Source: Psychrobium sp. MM17-31 (lineage in GTDB: Bacteria; Pseudomonadota; Gammaproteobacteria; Enterobacterales; Psychrobiaceae). Taken from it: 64,000 nt of DNA. Where the stretch lies: positions 248,001 to 312,000 of the forward strand of contig NZ_JAKRGA010000002.1 in the NCBI RefSeq assembly GCF_022347785.1, read 5' to 3'. Under the pieces are notes generated by a model that ran no database searches, had not been told where the DNA came from, and saw only the letters and a program-made list of their open reading frames with translations. The position numbers and the translations under genes were made by a program. Position 1 is the stretch's first letter. Every line of letters begins with the position of its first letter. Shown here piece after piece: positions 19,759 to 29,354 of this stretch.

Positions 19759-19942
19759 AACATATCGGCTCCTTGTCATCCGTGGCGCCGCTCGATTGCT
19801 TACATGGATGTAAGTACATAGATTCTCAGGAGTTCAGAATCTTGACCATTCATCCTCGGCTCTAGCTCCTGCTTCACTCTAACTCCTAAATCCATTTAGT
19901 CGTGAACATATCGGCTCCTTGCCATCCATGGCACCGCTCGAT
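19759..19942. repeat. Pair of 38-bp direct repeats with internal palindromes
   Basis: The segments 19759-19796 and 19905-19942 match at 35 of 38 positions and lie in the same orientation, 108 bases apart. Between them are a palindrome (CTTACAT-GG-ATGTAAG, near 19799-19814) and a GATTCT/AGAATC hairpin. No coding sequence is evident. It fills most of the 328-base gap between the methyltransferase gene and fusA2 and looks like degenerate intergenic repeat material. Confidence 0.75.
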
Positions 19943-19960
19943 ACCGTTCATCCTGAACAT

Positions 19961-19994
19961 AAAAAGCCCCGCTAAGTTGCCTTAGCGGGGCTTT
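19961..19994 (-). terminator. Rho-independent terminator of the second EF-G gene
   Basis: A 14-bp perfect stem (AAAGCCCCGCTAAG / CTTAGCGGGGCTTT, 4-base loop) is followed by a T-run when read on the minus strand. It begins 22 bases after the stop of the elongation factor gene. Confidence 0.93.
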
Positions 19995-20016
19995 GAGTAA
20001 AGCATTTAACTAAAAA

Positions 20017-22095
20017 TTATTTTTTAGCAGCTTTAACTTCTTCGATAACTTTTTCAGCTACGTTTTGTGGACATGGGTTGTAGTGTGAGAACTCCATAGA
20101 GAACTGACCACGACCTGAAGTCATTGTACGTAGTGAACCGATGTAACCGAACATTTCTGATAGAGGTACGTCACCTTTGATGCGAACGCCAGTTACGCCA
20201 GCCATTTGATCTTTGATCATACCACGACGACGGTTAAGGTCACCGATTACGTCACCAACGTGATCGTCTGGCGTGAATACGTCAACTTTCATGATTGGCT
20301 CGATTAGCTGTGGAGCAGCTTTTGGAATCGATTGACGGAATGCACCTTTAGCAGCGATTTCGAACGCAACAGCTGATGAGTCAACTGCGTGGAAAGCCCC
20401 ATCGTAAAGTTCAACTTCAACGTCTAATACTGGGAAGCCAGCTAGAGTACCTTCGTCCATCATACCCTTGAAACCTTTCTCGATTGCAGGGAAGAATTCT
20501 TTAGGTACGTTACCACCAACAACGGTAGATGAGAAAGTGAAGCCTGAACCAACTTCGCCTGGCTTGATGCGGTAATCGATCTTACCGAACTGACCAGAAC
20601 CACCAGATTGTTTCTTATGCGTGTAGCTATCTTCAACTTCAGCTGTGATAGTTTCACGGTAAGCTACTTGTGGTTGACCTACTTCTAGCTCTACGCCGTA
20701 AGTACGCTTAAGGATGTCAACTTTGATGTCTAAGTGAAGTTCACCCATACCTGAAAGGATAGTCTCACCTGAATCTTCGTCAGTTTCAACGCGGAATGAT
20801 GGATCTTCTGCAACCATCTTACCGATAGCGATACCCATTTTCTCAGTTGAACCTTTATCTTTTGGCTTAACAGAGATAGAGATTACTGGCTCAGGGAATA
20901 CCATTGCTTCAAGAATACAAGGTACTTTAGCATCACATAGAGTGTGACCAGTTTGAACGTTCTTCATACCAACAACAGCAATGATGTCACCGGCTTGCGC
21001 TTCAGTTAACTCGTTACGCTCGTCAGCTTGCATCTCAACCATACGGCCGATACGCTCAGTCTTACCAGTTGCAGAGTTAAGGATAGTGTCACCCTTACGC
21101 ATTACACCTGAGTAAATACGGATGAAGGTTAAGGCACCGAAACGGTCATCCATGATTTTGAATGCTAACGCACGTAATGGCTCGTCAGTAGCAACAGTTG
21201 CTACTTCACCAGTAGGCTCACCTTCTTCGTCAGTTAGTGGCTGTGGATCAACTTCTGTTGGGCTTGGTAGGTAATCAACAACAGCGTCAAGTACTAATTG
21301 AACACCTTTGTTTTTGAATGCAGAACCACAGTAAGTTGGGAAGAAGTCCATTGTACGAGTACCTTTACGGATACAACGCTTGATGTCTTCCATTGAAGGC
21401 TCTTCACCTTCCATGTACGCTTCCATTAGATCGTCGTCTTGCTCAACAGCAGACTCGATTAATTTTTCACGCCACTCTTCAACGTCGTCAACCATGTCAG
21501 CTGGAACGTCTTGGATTTCGTAGTTTTCTGGAAGACCTGAGTCATCCCATACGTATGCTTTACGAGTTAGTAGATCTACAACACCAACGAACTGATCTTC
21601 AGTACCGATTGGTAGAACCATTACTAATGGGTTTGCAGCTAGTACGTCTTGAGTTTGCTTAACAACACGGTAGAAGTCAGCACCTAAACGGTCTAGTTTG
21701 TTAACGAAAATGATACGAGCAACTTCAGATTCGTTCGCGTAACGCCAGTTAGTTTCTGATTGAGGCTCAACACCACCAGAACCACAGAATACACCAACAC
21801 CACCGTCCAGTACTTTTAGAGAACGGTATACTTCAACTGTGAAGTCAACGTGTCCAGGAGTATCGATAACGTTTAAACGGTGGTCGTTCCAGAAACAACT
21901 TACCGCTGCAGATTGGATAGTAATACCACGCTCAGCTTCCTGATCCATGAAGTCAGTAGTTGACTCACCGTCATGTACTTCACCAGTTTTGTGGATTTGA
22001 CCAGTAAGCTTCAAGATACGTTCTGTGGTAGTTGTTTTACCAGCATCAACGTGAGCGAAGATACCAATATTTCTGTATTTTGATAAATCTGCCAT
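20017..22095 (-). CDS. fusA2: Elongation factor G, second paralog (EF-G2)
   Basis: EF-G is the translocation GTPase. The 692-residue protein has G1 [12 protein letters not shown] (about 14-25), G3 DTPGHVDF, G4 NKLDRLG and domains II-V. It ends in [16 protein letters not shown], typical of EF-G. The N-terminus ([19 protein letters not shown]) and the variant [18 protein letters not shown] match the second EF-G found in Vibrio and Shewanella rather than the EF-G1 encoded in the str operon with rpsL and rpsG. It is a single gene with its own terminator, which supports this. The conditions under which it replaces EF-G1 are not known from sequence. Confidence 0.93.
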   Translation of the reverse strand: MADLSKYRNIGIFAHVDAGKTTTTERILKLTGQIHKTGEVHDGESTTDFMDQEAERGITIQSAAVSCFWNDHRLNVIDTPGHVDFTVEVYRSLKVLDGGVGVFCGSGGVEPQSETNWRYANESEVARIIFVNKLDRLGADFYRVVKQTQDVLAANPLVMVLPIGTEDQFVGVVDLLTRKAYVWDDSGLPENYEIQDVPADMVDDVEEWREKLIESAVEQDDDLMEAYMEGEEPSMEDIKRCIRKGTRTMDFFPTYCGSAFKNKGVQLVLDAVVDYLPSPTEVDPQPLTDEEGEPTGEVATVATDEPLRALAFKIMDDRFGALTFIRIYSGVMRKGDTILNSATGKTERIGRMVEMQADERNELTEAQAGDIIAVVGMKNVQTGHTLCDAKVPCILEAMVFPEPVISISVKPKDKGSTEKMGIAIGKMVAEDPSFRVETDEDSGETILSGMGELHLDIKVDILKRTYGVELEVGQPQVAYRETITAEVEDSYTHKKQSGGSGQFGKIDYRIKPGEVGSGFTFSSTVVGGNVPKEFFPAIEKGFKGMMDEGTLAGFPVLDVEVELYDGAFHAVDSSAVAFEIAAKGAFRQSIPKAAPQLIEPIMKVDVFTPDDHVGDVIGDLNRRRGMIKDQMAGVTGVRIKGDVPLSEMFGYIGSLRTMTSGRGQFSMEFSHYNPCPQNVAEKVIEEVKAAKK

Positions 22096-22299
22096 TGTTT
22101 TACTCTATTAAAGTTGCAATTTAAAATTAATGTGAGAGGGCTACAAACCGCATAAACACACGATTTTTGTCATAACCATCCCCATAGGGTTCTTTTTGTG
22201 ACGCGACATTATAAAGGAATGACCACCAGATGAAAACTAGTAGTCACAAAAAAGATAGCGGCTCGGGTCACAAACCGCTAAACGGTGATTCTTCCATCA

Positions 22300-23262
22300 C
22301 TAAGAATTGATATGCACGCTATAACGGTCGCGTTCTCTTGCCAAGATATCAACAATTTGCGGCGTTTTGTTTAACGTGCGTATCTGACCAAAGAGCTCTT
22401 TCGCTTCGGGGTATTGCTGGCGTAAGTAAGTCAGCCACTGTTTGATGCGATTGGGATAGTAAAGTCCTTTATCGCCCTCCACCTCAAAAGTGGTGTAACG
22501 ACTAAGCAGCTCTAACAGCTGGGCGTAGCTCATAGGTGCTTGTTGTCCTTTTATCACCGCCGCTAAATTGGGCAATGCTAGTGCGCCGCGACCAAGCATT
22601 AGATTCTCACAGCCTGTCATACACTGGCATTCAAGCGCATCTTGCTGACTCCAAATCTCACCATTAGCAGTTAGACTAATTTCACCTTTAGCCGCAATTG
22701 GCGCTATCGCTTCCCACTTAATCGCATCACTTTTATAACCGTCGACCTTGGTACGAGCGTGAATGGTTAGCTCATTTGCCCCTGCACTAATTATCGCATC
22801 ACTAATTTCATGGACGGCATTAGCGTCATCCCAACCAAGACGAATTTTTACGGAGAAGATATGCTCAGGTGCAATACCCTCACGCATTGCCTTAACAAGG
22901 TGATAGATAGTTTCTGGCTCTTTGAGCAGTACCGCACCACCTTTGTTAGAATTAACAATTTTACTAGGGCAGCCAAGATTCAAATCAATGCCATGGCTAC
23001 CAAGCTCAATGGCGCGGTTAGCGTGATCCGCCATCAACTGTGGATGTTGCCCCAGCAGTTGCATCCGAATAGGCACACCTGCAGGTGTCAAGCCACCATT
23101 ATGCAGTTCTGGGCACAACTTATAAAAGCTACGCTCAGGCATAAAGGTGTCAGACACTCGCATAAATTCGGTGATACACAGATCAAACCCACCAATTTCG
23201 GTGAGTAAATGCCTAACCAAATGATCGATAACCCCTTCAAGGGGTGCTAATACTAACTTCAT
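22300..23262 (-). CDS. dusC: tRNA-dihydrouridine(16) synthase DusC
   Basis: DusC is a flavin enzyme that reduces uridine 16 of tRNA to dihydrouridine using NADPH. The 320-residue TIM barrel starts with MKLVLAPLEGV, which is DusC-type rather than DusA or DusB. It carries the catalytic cysteine in NLGCPSKIVN (near residue 98) and FMN-binding segments HARTK and NGEIW. A C-terminal helical domain follows. It is 20 bases downstream of the DUF885 gene on the same strand, so it may be cotranscribed with it. Confidence 0.93.
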   Translation of the reverse strand: MKLVLAPLEGVIDHLVRHLLTEIGGFDLCITEFMRVSDTFMPERSFYKLCPELHNGGLTPAGVPIRMQLLGQHPQLMADHANRAIELGSHGIDLNLGCPSKIVNSNKGGAVLLKEPETIYHLVKAMREGIAPEHIFSVKIRLGWDDANAVHEISDAIISAGANELTIHARTKVDGYKSDAIKWEAIAPIAAKGEISLTANGEIWSQQDALECQCMTGCENLMLGRGALALPNLAAVIKGQQAPMSYAQLLELLSRYTTFEVEGDKGLYYPNRIKQWLTYLRQQYPEAKELFGQIRTLNKTPQIVDILARERDRYSVHINS

Positions 23263-23282
23263 TACTACTTGTTACTTCATCG

Positions 23283-25100
23283 CTATTTAGCTAATTTAGT
23301 CGCTATCCATCGATCGATTTTAGACTCCAGTACCGCAAGAGGTAATGCACCGTCGAGTAATACTTGGTTGTGGAATTCTTTAATATCAAACTTATTGCCA
23401 AGTTTGTCTTGAGCGCGCTTACGCAGTTCGATAATTTTTAACTGACCAATTTTGTATGACAGTGCCTGTCCCGGAAGTGCCATATAGCGTTCTACTTCGG
23501 CAATCACATCTGACTCAGCCATAGTAGAATTTGCAAGCATGTAAGCAATGGCCTGCTCACGACTCCAACCTTTTGCGTGCAATCCTGTATCGACTACCAA
23601 GCGCATGGCACGAAGCATTTCGTCCGCAAGCTTGCCAAAGTATTGATAAGGATCTTCAAATAACCCCATTTCAATACCTAAATATTCACTGTATAGCGCC
23701 CAACCTTCAATAAATGCAGTTTGCCCACCAAACTTTTGAAAATCAGGTACACCTTCAAGCTCTTGCGATAATGAGATCTGAAAATGGTGACCCGGTGCCG
23801 CTTCGTGTAACGATAAAGTCATCATGCCCCATTTCGGCTGAGCTTTAAGGTTATAGGTATTGATATAAAATACTCCAGGGCGAGTACCATCAGGACTTCC
23901 CGGCATATACGAAGCACCTGCGGCACTCTGTTCTCGAAACGCTTCCACCGCCTTAACGATGTAAGGTGATTTAGGCATTACGCCGAAATATTGTGGTAGC
24001 ACCTTGTCGATACGTTTTTTAAATTCTTGATAACCGTCTATTAAATCTTGTTTTTCACTAAAGTAATATTGTGGTGAGTTACTTAAATGCTCAAAAAATG
24101 CTTTGAGGTCGCCATCAAAACCTACTTTTTCGCGAATGCCATTCATCTCTTTTAAGATGCGCTTGACTTCTATAAGCCCTAACTCATGAATTTGTGCAAC
24201 ATCCATCGTTGTTGTAGTATGAGTGTTCGCTAGATATTGATACCACGGTAACCCGTTAGGCAGTGAGCCATAGCCATCTGTTGCGCGTGTATGAGGTAAA
24301 TAATCTTCATTTATAAAATCGATTAATCCTTGATAGGCTGGTATCAGTTCATCTGCGATCAAAGATTCATAGGTTTTACGAATGGCATTAGCTTCTGATT
24401 GAGGGATGTCATCACCAATCTCTATAATTGGCTGATAGAAAATACTGTCTTGCGATTGTTTGACAACTTGGGCTTCTAATTGCCCTAAGAGACGCTTAAC
24501 GAGCACTCGCGGCAGGACAACTTTATTGTTAACGCCTTCAGCTAAACGCTGTTTCGCGGAATCAAACCATGTGATGTAACCACGTAATCGCTGGGCAAAA
24601 TCTCGATAATCCTGCGCCGTTTTGAACGGCTGAGCGCTCTGCCCAGAACCGAGTTGAGCCATAGTGCTCATCAACGAATCGAACTGTGAAAAAGGTAAGA
24701 AGTGACTCGGGAACGCATTACCTTGTAATTCGTTTTGTAAATTTCCCTTGAGAATTTGATAGCTTATTTGATTTTCTAGCGATAGCTTTTCAATAGATAA
24801 ACCATTTAAAAAAGCTAGTGTTTTAGTGGTTAAATCATGACGCTGCTTTAAATAGTCATCTGTTAAATCATTCACAAACTCACCATTATGCGAATAATCA
24901 CCAATATAAAGAGCATAGATTGGATTCAGTGCGATATGCTGCTCAAAGTAATCTTTTGCTAACCGCGCAAAGTTTTGATTCTCATCCGCCACTTTATTTG
25001 GCATTTCCACCGCTATATTCTGCTGCGCTACTTGATAACTGTTGTCACAACCTACCAACGCTAAGGCACCACACAGTAATAACGGTTTCATCAACTTCAT
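23283..25100 (-). CDS. DUF885 family lipoprotein, putative zinc peptidase
   Basis: The 605-residue protein starts with a lipoprotein signal (LVGC lipobox, Cys about residue 18), so it is anchored in the cell envelope. The mature part is a helical DUF885 protein. The family motif HEAAPGHHFQ lies near residue 430 and FIEGWALYSEYLG near 465, which together resemble HExxxGH and downstream glutamate zinc ligands. Peptidase activity is inferred from these motifs and not proven for the family as a whole. AAGGG lies upstream of the ATG. The substrate is unknown. Confidence 0.85.
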   Translation of the reverse strand: MKLMKPLLLCGALALVGCDNSYQVAQQNIAVEMPNKVADENQNFARLAKDYFEQHIALNPIYALYIGDYSHNGEFVNDLTDDYLKQRHDLTTKTLAFLNGLSIEKLSLENQISYQILKGNLQNELQGNAFPSHFLPFSQFDSLMSTMAQLGSGQSAQPFKTAQDYRDFAQRLRGYITWFDSAKQRLAEGVNNKVVLPRVLVKRLLGQLEAQVVKQSQDSIFYQPIIEIGDDIPQSEANAIRKTYESLIADELIPAYQGLIDFINEDYLPHTRATDGYGSLPNGLPWYQYLANTHTTTTMDVAQIHELGLIEVKRILKEMNGIREKVGFDGDLKAFFEHLSNSPQYYFSEKQDLIDGYQEFKKRIDKVLPQYFGVMPKSPYIVKAVEAFREQSAAGASYMPGSPDGTRPGVFYINTYNLKAQPKWGMMTLSLHEAAPGHHFQISLSQELEGVPDFQKFGGQTAFIEGWALYSEYLGIEMGLFEDPYQYFGKLADEMLRAMRLVVDTGLHAKGWSREQAIAYMLANSTMAESDVIAEVERYMALPGQALSYKIGQLKIIELRKRAQDKLGNKFDIKEFHNQVLLDGALPLAVLESKIDRWIATKLAK

Positions 25101-25121
25101 TTTTTTACCCTTTAAAAAATC

Positions 25122-25150
25122 AAAAAAAAGCCCCGCACGAGGCGGGGCTT
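25122..25150 (-). terminator. Terminator of the TonB operon
   Basis: The stem AAGCCCCGC / GCGGGGCTT (25128-25136 with 25142-25150) is followed on the minus strand by a run of T (25122-25129). It lies 29 bases after the stop of the TPR protein gene and before the DUF885 start. Confidence 0.93.
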
Positions 25151-25178
25151 ATCTTAGCAAATTAGAATGTGTTATGAA

Positions 25179-26438
25179 TTAAATTTTCACTTTACGACGC
25201 TTTGCAGTGTCTTCAATGTATTTAACCCAAATCTTAGCATTCTTAGCAACACTTCGTGTTTTAGCATTTTGCATAGATTTCATTGTTCGATGAGCAGTTT
25301 TATATTGCCCATTGTAGAAATATGCTTGTGCTAGAGTAAACATAGCGTTGTCTGGTTTACGCAGCTTTTTGTCTTCTAAAGCTAACTTAAGGGCTTTAAT
25401 AGCATCCTTGTGTTTTTCTAGCTCAAACGACAATGTACCTTGTTTATAGTACAGCTCACCATTATTTTCGATAGCAGCAGCTTCACCGTAGTACTTAATC
25501 GCTCTTTTGGTTTCTTTAGCTTGATGCCAAGAAGCAGCGATTAATTTAAGCATACGCTCGTCACGTGGAATCAAACCTGATTTCATGTGTTTCTCGAGTA
25601 CTACAGCCGCACGATAAGGAATCATGTTGTTAGTATAAAGTTGCGCTAACACTAAGATTTGACTCTTCGTTGTTAGGTAACCATTAATGTAAGCAATATG
25701 CATTGTTTCTAATGCCTTTTCATATTGCTCATCCAACATGTAGAACTGACCTAACTGAGCCCAATATTTAGCTTCAGCTGGGAAAAGCCCTACCATAATT
25801 TCTAAAACACCAATGGCTTTTTTCGGTTGCTGACTTTCGTAGTAAGCGCCCAATTTTAAACGATATGGTGCATCGTCCGGTTTTGCTTTTTGCAATTCGA
25901 TAGCTTTATCTGCTGGTGCTATAACATTGTTGTACTCTTTGAGTTCCATGTAGGCAACACCGATACGAATATACACTTTAGGATCTTCTTTACCTGTAAA
26001 GTCCATCCATAAGCGATAGTTTTTAATCGCATCTTTGAAAAGCTTTTCTTGTACTTGCAAATCTGCAAGCGTTCGAATTGCATTACCGTGCTCATTGGTA
26101 CTTAAGATATCAGCATCTACAGATGCTTGAAGATACTTAATTGCTTCTAAGCCTTTACCTTTTTGACCAGCATACATACTACCCAGAAATTTCGCCATGT
26201 AAGCCTTATCATATGGCTTCTTCGGTTTTATTTCTAAAGCTAGCGTAATAGCTTCGTCAATCTGATCAGCTGCATAAAGATCGTAGATTTTCGCTACTTT
26301 CTTACCTACACGCTCTGAGAGCGTATAGGTTTTACGTTCAGAGTTATCTTGAGCGTAAGCAAATGCATCAGAAGATACGCTTGACATGCCGATTACTGAA
26401 GTCAGTAACAACGCAGCAAATTTAGCTGAATATTTCAT
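25179..26438 (-). CDS. TPR protein of the TonB complex, periplasmic
   Basis: A 419-residue protein with a clear signal peptide (cleavage after about residue 27, AFA). Almost the whole mature chain is helical tetratricopeptide-like repeats, for example at AKYWAQLGQFYMLDEQYEKA and PDNAMFTLAQAYFYNGQYKT. TPR arrays mediate protein contacts. It is the last gene of the DUF3450-ttpC-exbB-exbD-tonB operon, six bases after tonB. It is known as a conserved member of such loci in vibrios and shewanellae, where it may bridge the complex to outer-membrane receptors. Its exact role is inferred from context. Confidence 0.87.
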   Translation of the reverse strand: MKYSAKFAALLLTSVIGMSSVSSDAFAYAQDNSERKTYTLSERVGKKVAKIYDLYAADQIDEAITLALEIKPKKPYDKAYMAKFLGSMYAGQKGKGLEAIKYLQASVDADILSTNEHGNAIRTLADLQVQEKLFKDAIKNYRLWMDFTGKEDPKVYIRIGVAYMELKEYNNVIAPADKAIELQKAKPDDAPYRLKLGAYYESQQPKKAIGVLEIMVGLFPAEAKYWAQLGQFYMLDEQYEKALETMHIAYINGYLTTKSQILVLAQLYTNNMIPYRAAVVLEKHMKSGLIPRDERMLKLIAASWHQAKETKRAIKYYGEAAAIENNGELYYKQGTLSFELEKHKDAIKALKLALEDKKLRKPDNAMFTLAQAYFYNGQYKTAHRTMKSMQNAKTRSVAKNAKIWVKYIEDTAKRRKVKI

Positions 26439-26444
26439 CTTCTA

Positions 26445-27062
26445 TTACCTCTGCTTATCAAGTGTAAAGTCTAATCGTACAGTCTGATTAGGTACTTTCT
26501 GTGGTTTGCCATCAACCAACTTCGGCTTGTACTTCCAACGTTTCAATGCACGTCTGGCTTCTTTATCAAACAATCGCTTTGGTTTAGCTTCGATAACTTT
26601 TACGTCATCTACACCACCAATCTCATTGATTGTAAAGCTAAGCACAACATAACCTTCTTTACCATCACGAGCCGCTTTGATTGGGTATCTAGGGTCGATT
26701 CGTACAATAGGTGTTGCTTCACCATCTTGCATACCACCGACACCAGGACCGTCCATCGTGCTGCTAACACCACCTACATCAACCCCACCAATATCGAACT
26801 GCATGCCTGCACTACTATCGTTAGTATCAGGCTCAGCCGGGGCTGGCGGTGGCGGTGCATCTGGTGGTGGTGGCGGCTTCGGTTTGAAGCGCGTTTTTTG
26901 CGTTGTCTTCGAATCTTCCCTATCAGGATTGATTACTAAAGGTGGCGTTTTTTCACCTTTATCCAGACGTTCGCCACCAAGGCTAACCAAAAATGACATA
27001 AAGGCAAATAATGCGAAAGTGACAACGGCACCAAGAATTACGGCTACCAATGCTCTTATCAT
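26445..27062 (-). CDS. tonB: TonB energy-transducing protein
   Basis: TonB carries proton-motive energy from ExbB-ExbD across the periplasm to TonB-dependent outer-membrane receptors. The 205-residue protein has one N-terminal membrane helix (about 5-27) and a proline-rich periplasmic spacer (KPKPPPPPDAPPPPAPAEP, about 62-80). The C-terminal TonB domain (about 120-205) carries DPRYPIKAARDGKEGYV and the closing RRALKRWKYKP. The compact domain and the operon resemble the TonB2/TonB3 type rather than the long E. coli TonB. It lies two bases after exbD. Confidence 0.94.
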   Translation of the reverse strand: MIRALVAVILGAVVTFALFAFMSFLVSLGGERLDKGEKTPPLVINPDREDSKTTQKTRFKPKPPPPPDAPPPPAPAEPDTNDSSAGMQFDIGGVDVGGVSSTMDGPGVGGMQDGEATPIVRIDPRYPIKAARDGKEGYVVLSFTINEIGGVDDVKVIEAKPKRLFDKEARRALKRWKYKPKLVDGKPQKVPNQTVRLDFTLDKQR

Positions 27063-27064
27063 AA

Positions 27065-27466
27065 TTACTCTCCTTCAGCGTTAACCATTATCTTATCGAT
27101 ACCCGCTGCTTTAACTTGGTCCATGACCTTAACAACAATACCGTGCTTAGCGTCAACATCTGCCATGATCATCACAGCTGCTTCCGGCGACTCAGCGAGC
27201 ATACGCTCTACGTTCGCACGAACGCGTTTGATATCAACAACACGTTTTTCCATATGGATTCGGCCAGCTTTATCAACAGCGATGAAGATATTTGCTGATG
27301 GCTTTTTAGTAGCCTGTGCCGCTTGTGGCTTATTAACATCAAAGCCGGCTTCTTTAACGAATGAAGTTGTTACGATGAAGAAGATCAACATGATGAATAC
27401 GATGTCAAGCATCGGCGTCATGTCTACTTCAGCTTCATCTTCTTCATGAAAACGTCTACGTGCCAT
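27065..27466 (-). CDS. exbD: ExbD biopolymer transport protein
   Basis: The 133-residue protein has one membrane helix (about 17-38) containing the essential aspartate in VDMTPMLDIVFIMLIFFIV and a periplasmic domain of about 90 residues. ExbD forms the proton-conducting stator with ExbB. The preceding acidic RRRFHEEDEAE segment is typical of the TonB2/3-associated ExbD. It is 14 bases after exbB and two bases before tonB. Confidence 0.95.
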   Translation of the reverse strand: MARRRFHEEDEAEVDMTPMLDIVFIMLIFFIVTTSFVKEAGFDVNKPQAAQATKKPSANIFIAVDKAGRIHMEKRVVDIKRVRANVERMLAESPEAAVMIMADVDAKHGIVVKVMDQVKAAGIDKIMVNAEGE

Positions 27467-27480
27467 AATTTATTCTCTCT

Positions 27481-28008
27481 CTAATGATGTGGCATACTGT
27501 CAACTAGCGTTTCACGTGCAATTTTTAGCTGACCAGCTAATCGTGCACTAAAGAAAACACCAGAAAGCGCAGCAACCATACCAGCCATCGTTGGCATTGT
27601 AGCCATCGAAATACCGCCCGCCATTAAACGTGCGTTCGAGGTACCTACTGTTGCCATAACCTCAAATACGCTGATCATACCTGTTACGGTACCTAGCAAT
27701 CCGATCATCGGACACATTGCTACTAGCGTTTTGATAATGGTCATACGCGCAGTTAATTTTTCATTGGCTTGGGAAATCCAGGCCTCACGGATGCGCTGGG
27801 CATACCAAGAAGTTGTATCTTCTCTGGCGTCCCACTCTGCAATAATACGCTTGCGCTCTTTTGGAAATACGAGACGTAAGTACATATAACGCTCGAGCAT
27901 CAAGCTCCACATTAGGAACAATGTCACCGCTACGAATAGTAGGACATCGCCACCAGTGGCCATGAAGTCCCTGATAGATTCCCAAAGGCCCATCAGGTAA
28001 TAAATCAT
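27481..28008 (-). CDS. exbB: ExbB proton channel family protein
   Basis: A 175-residue MotA/TolQ/ExbB protein with three hydrophobic segments (near 20-40, 90-115 and 135-160). The family core CPMIGLLGTVTGMISVFE links the second and third helices. It would form the inner-membrane proton channel with ExbD. Its ATG overlaps the ttpC stop by one base (TAATG), so the two are coupled. It lacks the long periplasmic extension of the paralog upstream. Confidence 0.94.
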   Translation of the reverse strand: MIYYLMGLWESIRDFMATGGDVLLFVAVTLFLMWSLMLERYMYLRLVFPKERKRIIAEWDAREDTTSWYAQRIREAWISQANEKLTARMTIIKTLVAMCPMIGLLGTVTGMISVFEVMATVGTSNARLMAGGISMATMPTMAGMVAALSGVFFSARLAGQLKIARETLVDSMPHH

Positions 28009-29354
28009 TACTTAGACTCCTTCTCGGCGTGCTCAGCGATAAGACCTACGCTTTGCTCTTCAAGAACGTGTTGTAATGCTTTTGAACGACCAGATACTAA
28101 TGCGTGAACTAACATTAATGGTAGTGCAGCAACTAGACCTAGAACCGTTGTAACCAATGCAGTAGAGATACCGCCAGCCATCATTTTAGGGTCACCAGTA
28201 CCGAATAACGTGATAGATTGGAAAGTTGCAATCATACCAGTTACTGTACCTAGAAGACCTAGCATTGGAGCGATTGCCGCCAATACTTTGATGATTGAAA
28301 TACCGCGTTCAATACGTGGTGCTTCTTTCAAAATAGCTTCATCAAGTTTCAGCTCTAATGTTTCAACGTCTGAATCTTTGGCACTGTGGTACACTTTTAA
28401 GATACGACCAAGTGGGTTGTCACCTGGGTTGTTAGGGTTCTTAAGTTGAGCTTTAACTTTACCGCTTAATAGAGTCAGAGTAATTACACGCTCTAATGCG
28501 ATTAGAAGACCTAAGATTAATACTGCAGTAATGATGTAACCAACAGTCTCACCTTGGTGGTATTTTTCTTCTAGCGTTGCTTGACCAGTTAGTAGGCTTA
28601 ATAAACCGCCACGAGCTGGATCAAGGAATAACGATTGGTAACCAGAAGTTGAATCTAAGTATGGCTTAACAGTAGCAAGCATGTGACCTTCTGGTTGACG
28701 CGCTAGCTCAGACACACCATCTTCAGTGTAAACTAAGAAACCGTTGTCATCTAAAAGGTTGAAAGCACCAATACGAGTTACTTTACGCTCAGTAGTGTTA
28801 CCTTGAACGTCAGAAACAGGTACTGTGAAAGTAGAGATCTTTGCAGACTCAGTCATTTCAGTTTGTAGTGCGAACCATAGGTTTTCTAGTTCAGCTAGAC
28901 CAGGTAGACCTTTAAGTGCACCGATAGCCGCTAGCTCTTCAGCACGACCTGGGTATTGTGCAGAGATAACAGATGCAGCAACGATACCAGTAGAGTCACC
29001 AGCAACACCACGTACAACACCGAATGCCTCTTTTAAGTCACCCTGTGCAGCAGCAAGATCAGCTTCTAACTCAGCCATGCGGCGTTCGTTGTCAGCGTGT
29101 TGCTTTAGAAGGTTCTCACCACGTACTTTTTCAGCAGCTAATTCAGCTTTAGCTTTACGTAATAAAGCAGCTTTATCAGCACGAGCGCTACGGAACTCAG
29201 CTTCACGTTTCTTATCGATACGCGCTTCAGAGATACGCTCTTTTTTGATTTTTTCTAATAGTTGGTCAAGTGTTACAGACGGCGCTGACGCTTGAGCAAA
29301 AGATGCAGACATTGCAATTGAAGCAATCGCTAAACCTTTAAATAACTTATTCAT
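28008..29354 (-). CDS. ttpC: TtpC: ExbB/TolQ-family protein with a periplasmic N-terminal extension
   Basis: The 448 residues comprise a signal peptide (about 1-23), a strongly charged coiled coil (about 30-110), a periplasmic region of about 150 residues and a C-terminal MotA/TolQ/ExbB domain (about 265-448) with the core APMLGLLGTVTGMIATFQ. TtpC is known in Vibrio as an extra component needed for TonB2-dependent transport. The coiled coil could reach towards TonB or the cell wall. It overlaps its neighbours by one base on each side, which shows tight translational coupling. Two ExbB-like proteins in one operon is normal for this subtype. Confidence 0.93.
   Translation of the reverse strand: MNKLFKGLAIASIAMSASFAQASAPSVTLDQLLEKIKKERISEARIDKKREAEFRSARADKAALLRKAKAELAAEKVRGENLLKQHADNERRMAELEADLAAAQGDLKEAFGVVRGVAGDSTGIVAASVISAQYPGRAEELAAIGALKGLPGLAELENLWFALQTEMTESAKISTFTVPVSDVQGNTTERKVTRIGAFNLLDDNGFLVYTEDGVSELARQPEGHMLATVKPYLDSTSGYQSLFLDPARGGLLSLLTGQATLEEKYHQGETVGYIITAVLILGLLIALERVITLTLLSGKVKAQLKNPNNPGDNPLGRILKVYHSAKDSDVETLELKLDEAILKEAPRIERGISIIKVLAAIAPMLGLLGTVTGMIATFQSITLFGTGDPKMMAGGISTALVTTVLGLVAALPLMLVHALVSGRSKALQHVLEEQSVGLIAEHAEKESK

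Noticed and set aside
19741-19960. CRISPR array
   Set aside because: Only two diverged 38-bp copies with one 108-base spacer and no cas genes; better explained as intergenic repeats.
28825-29295. Plus-strand 156-codon ORF opposite ttpC
   Set aside because: Ser/Ala/Arg-rich translation of the antisense of a coiled-coil coding region; no ribosome-binding site.
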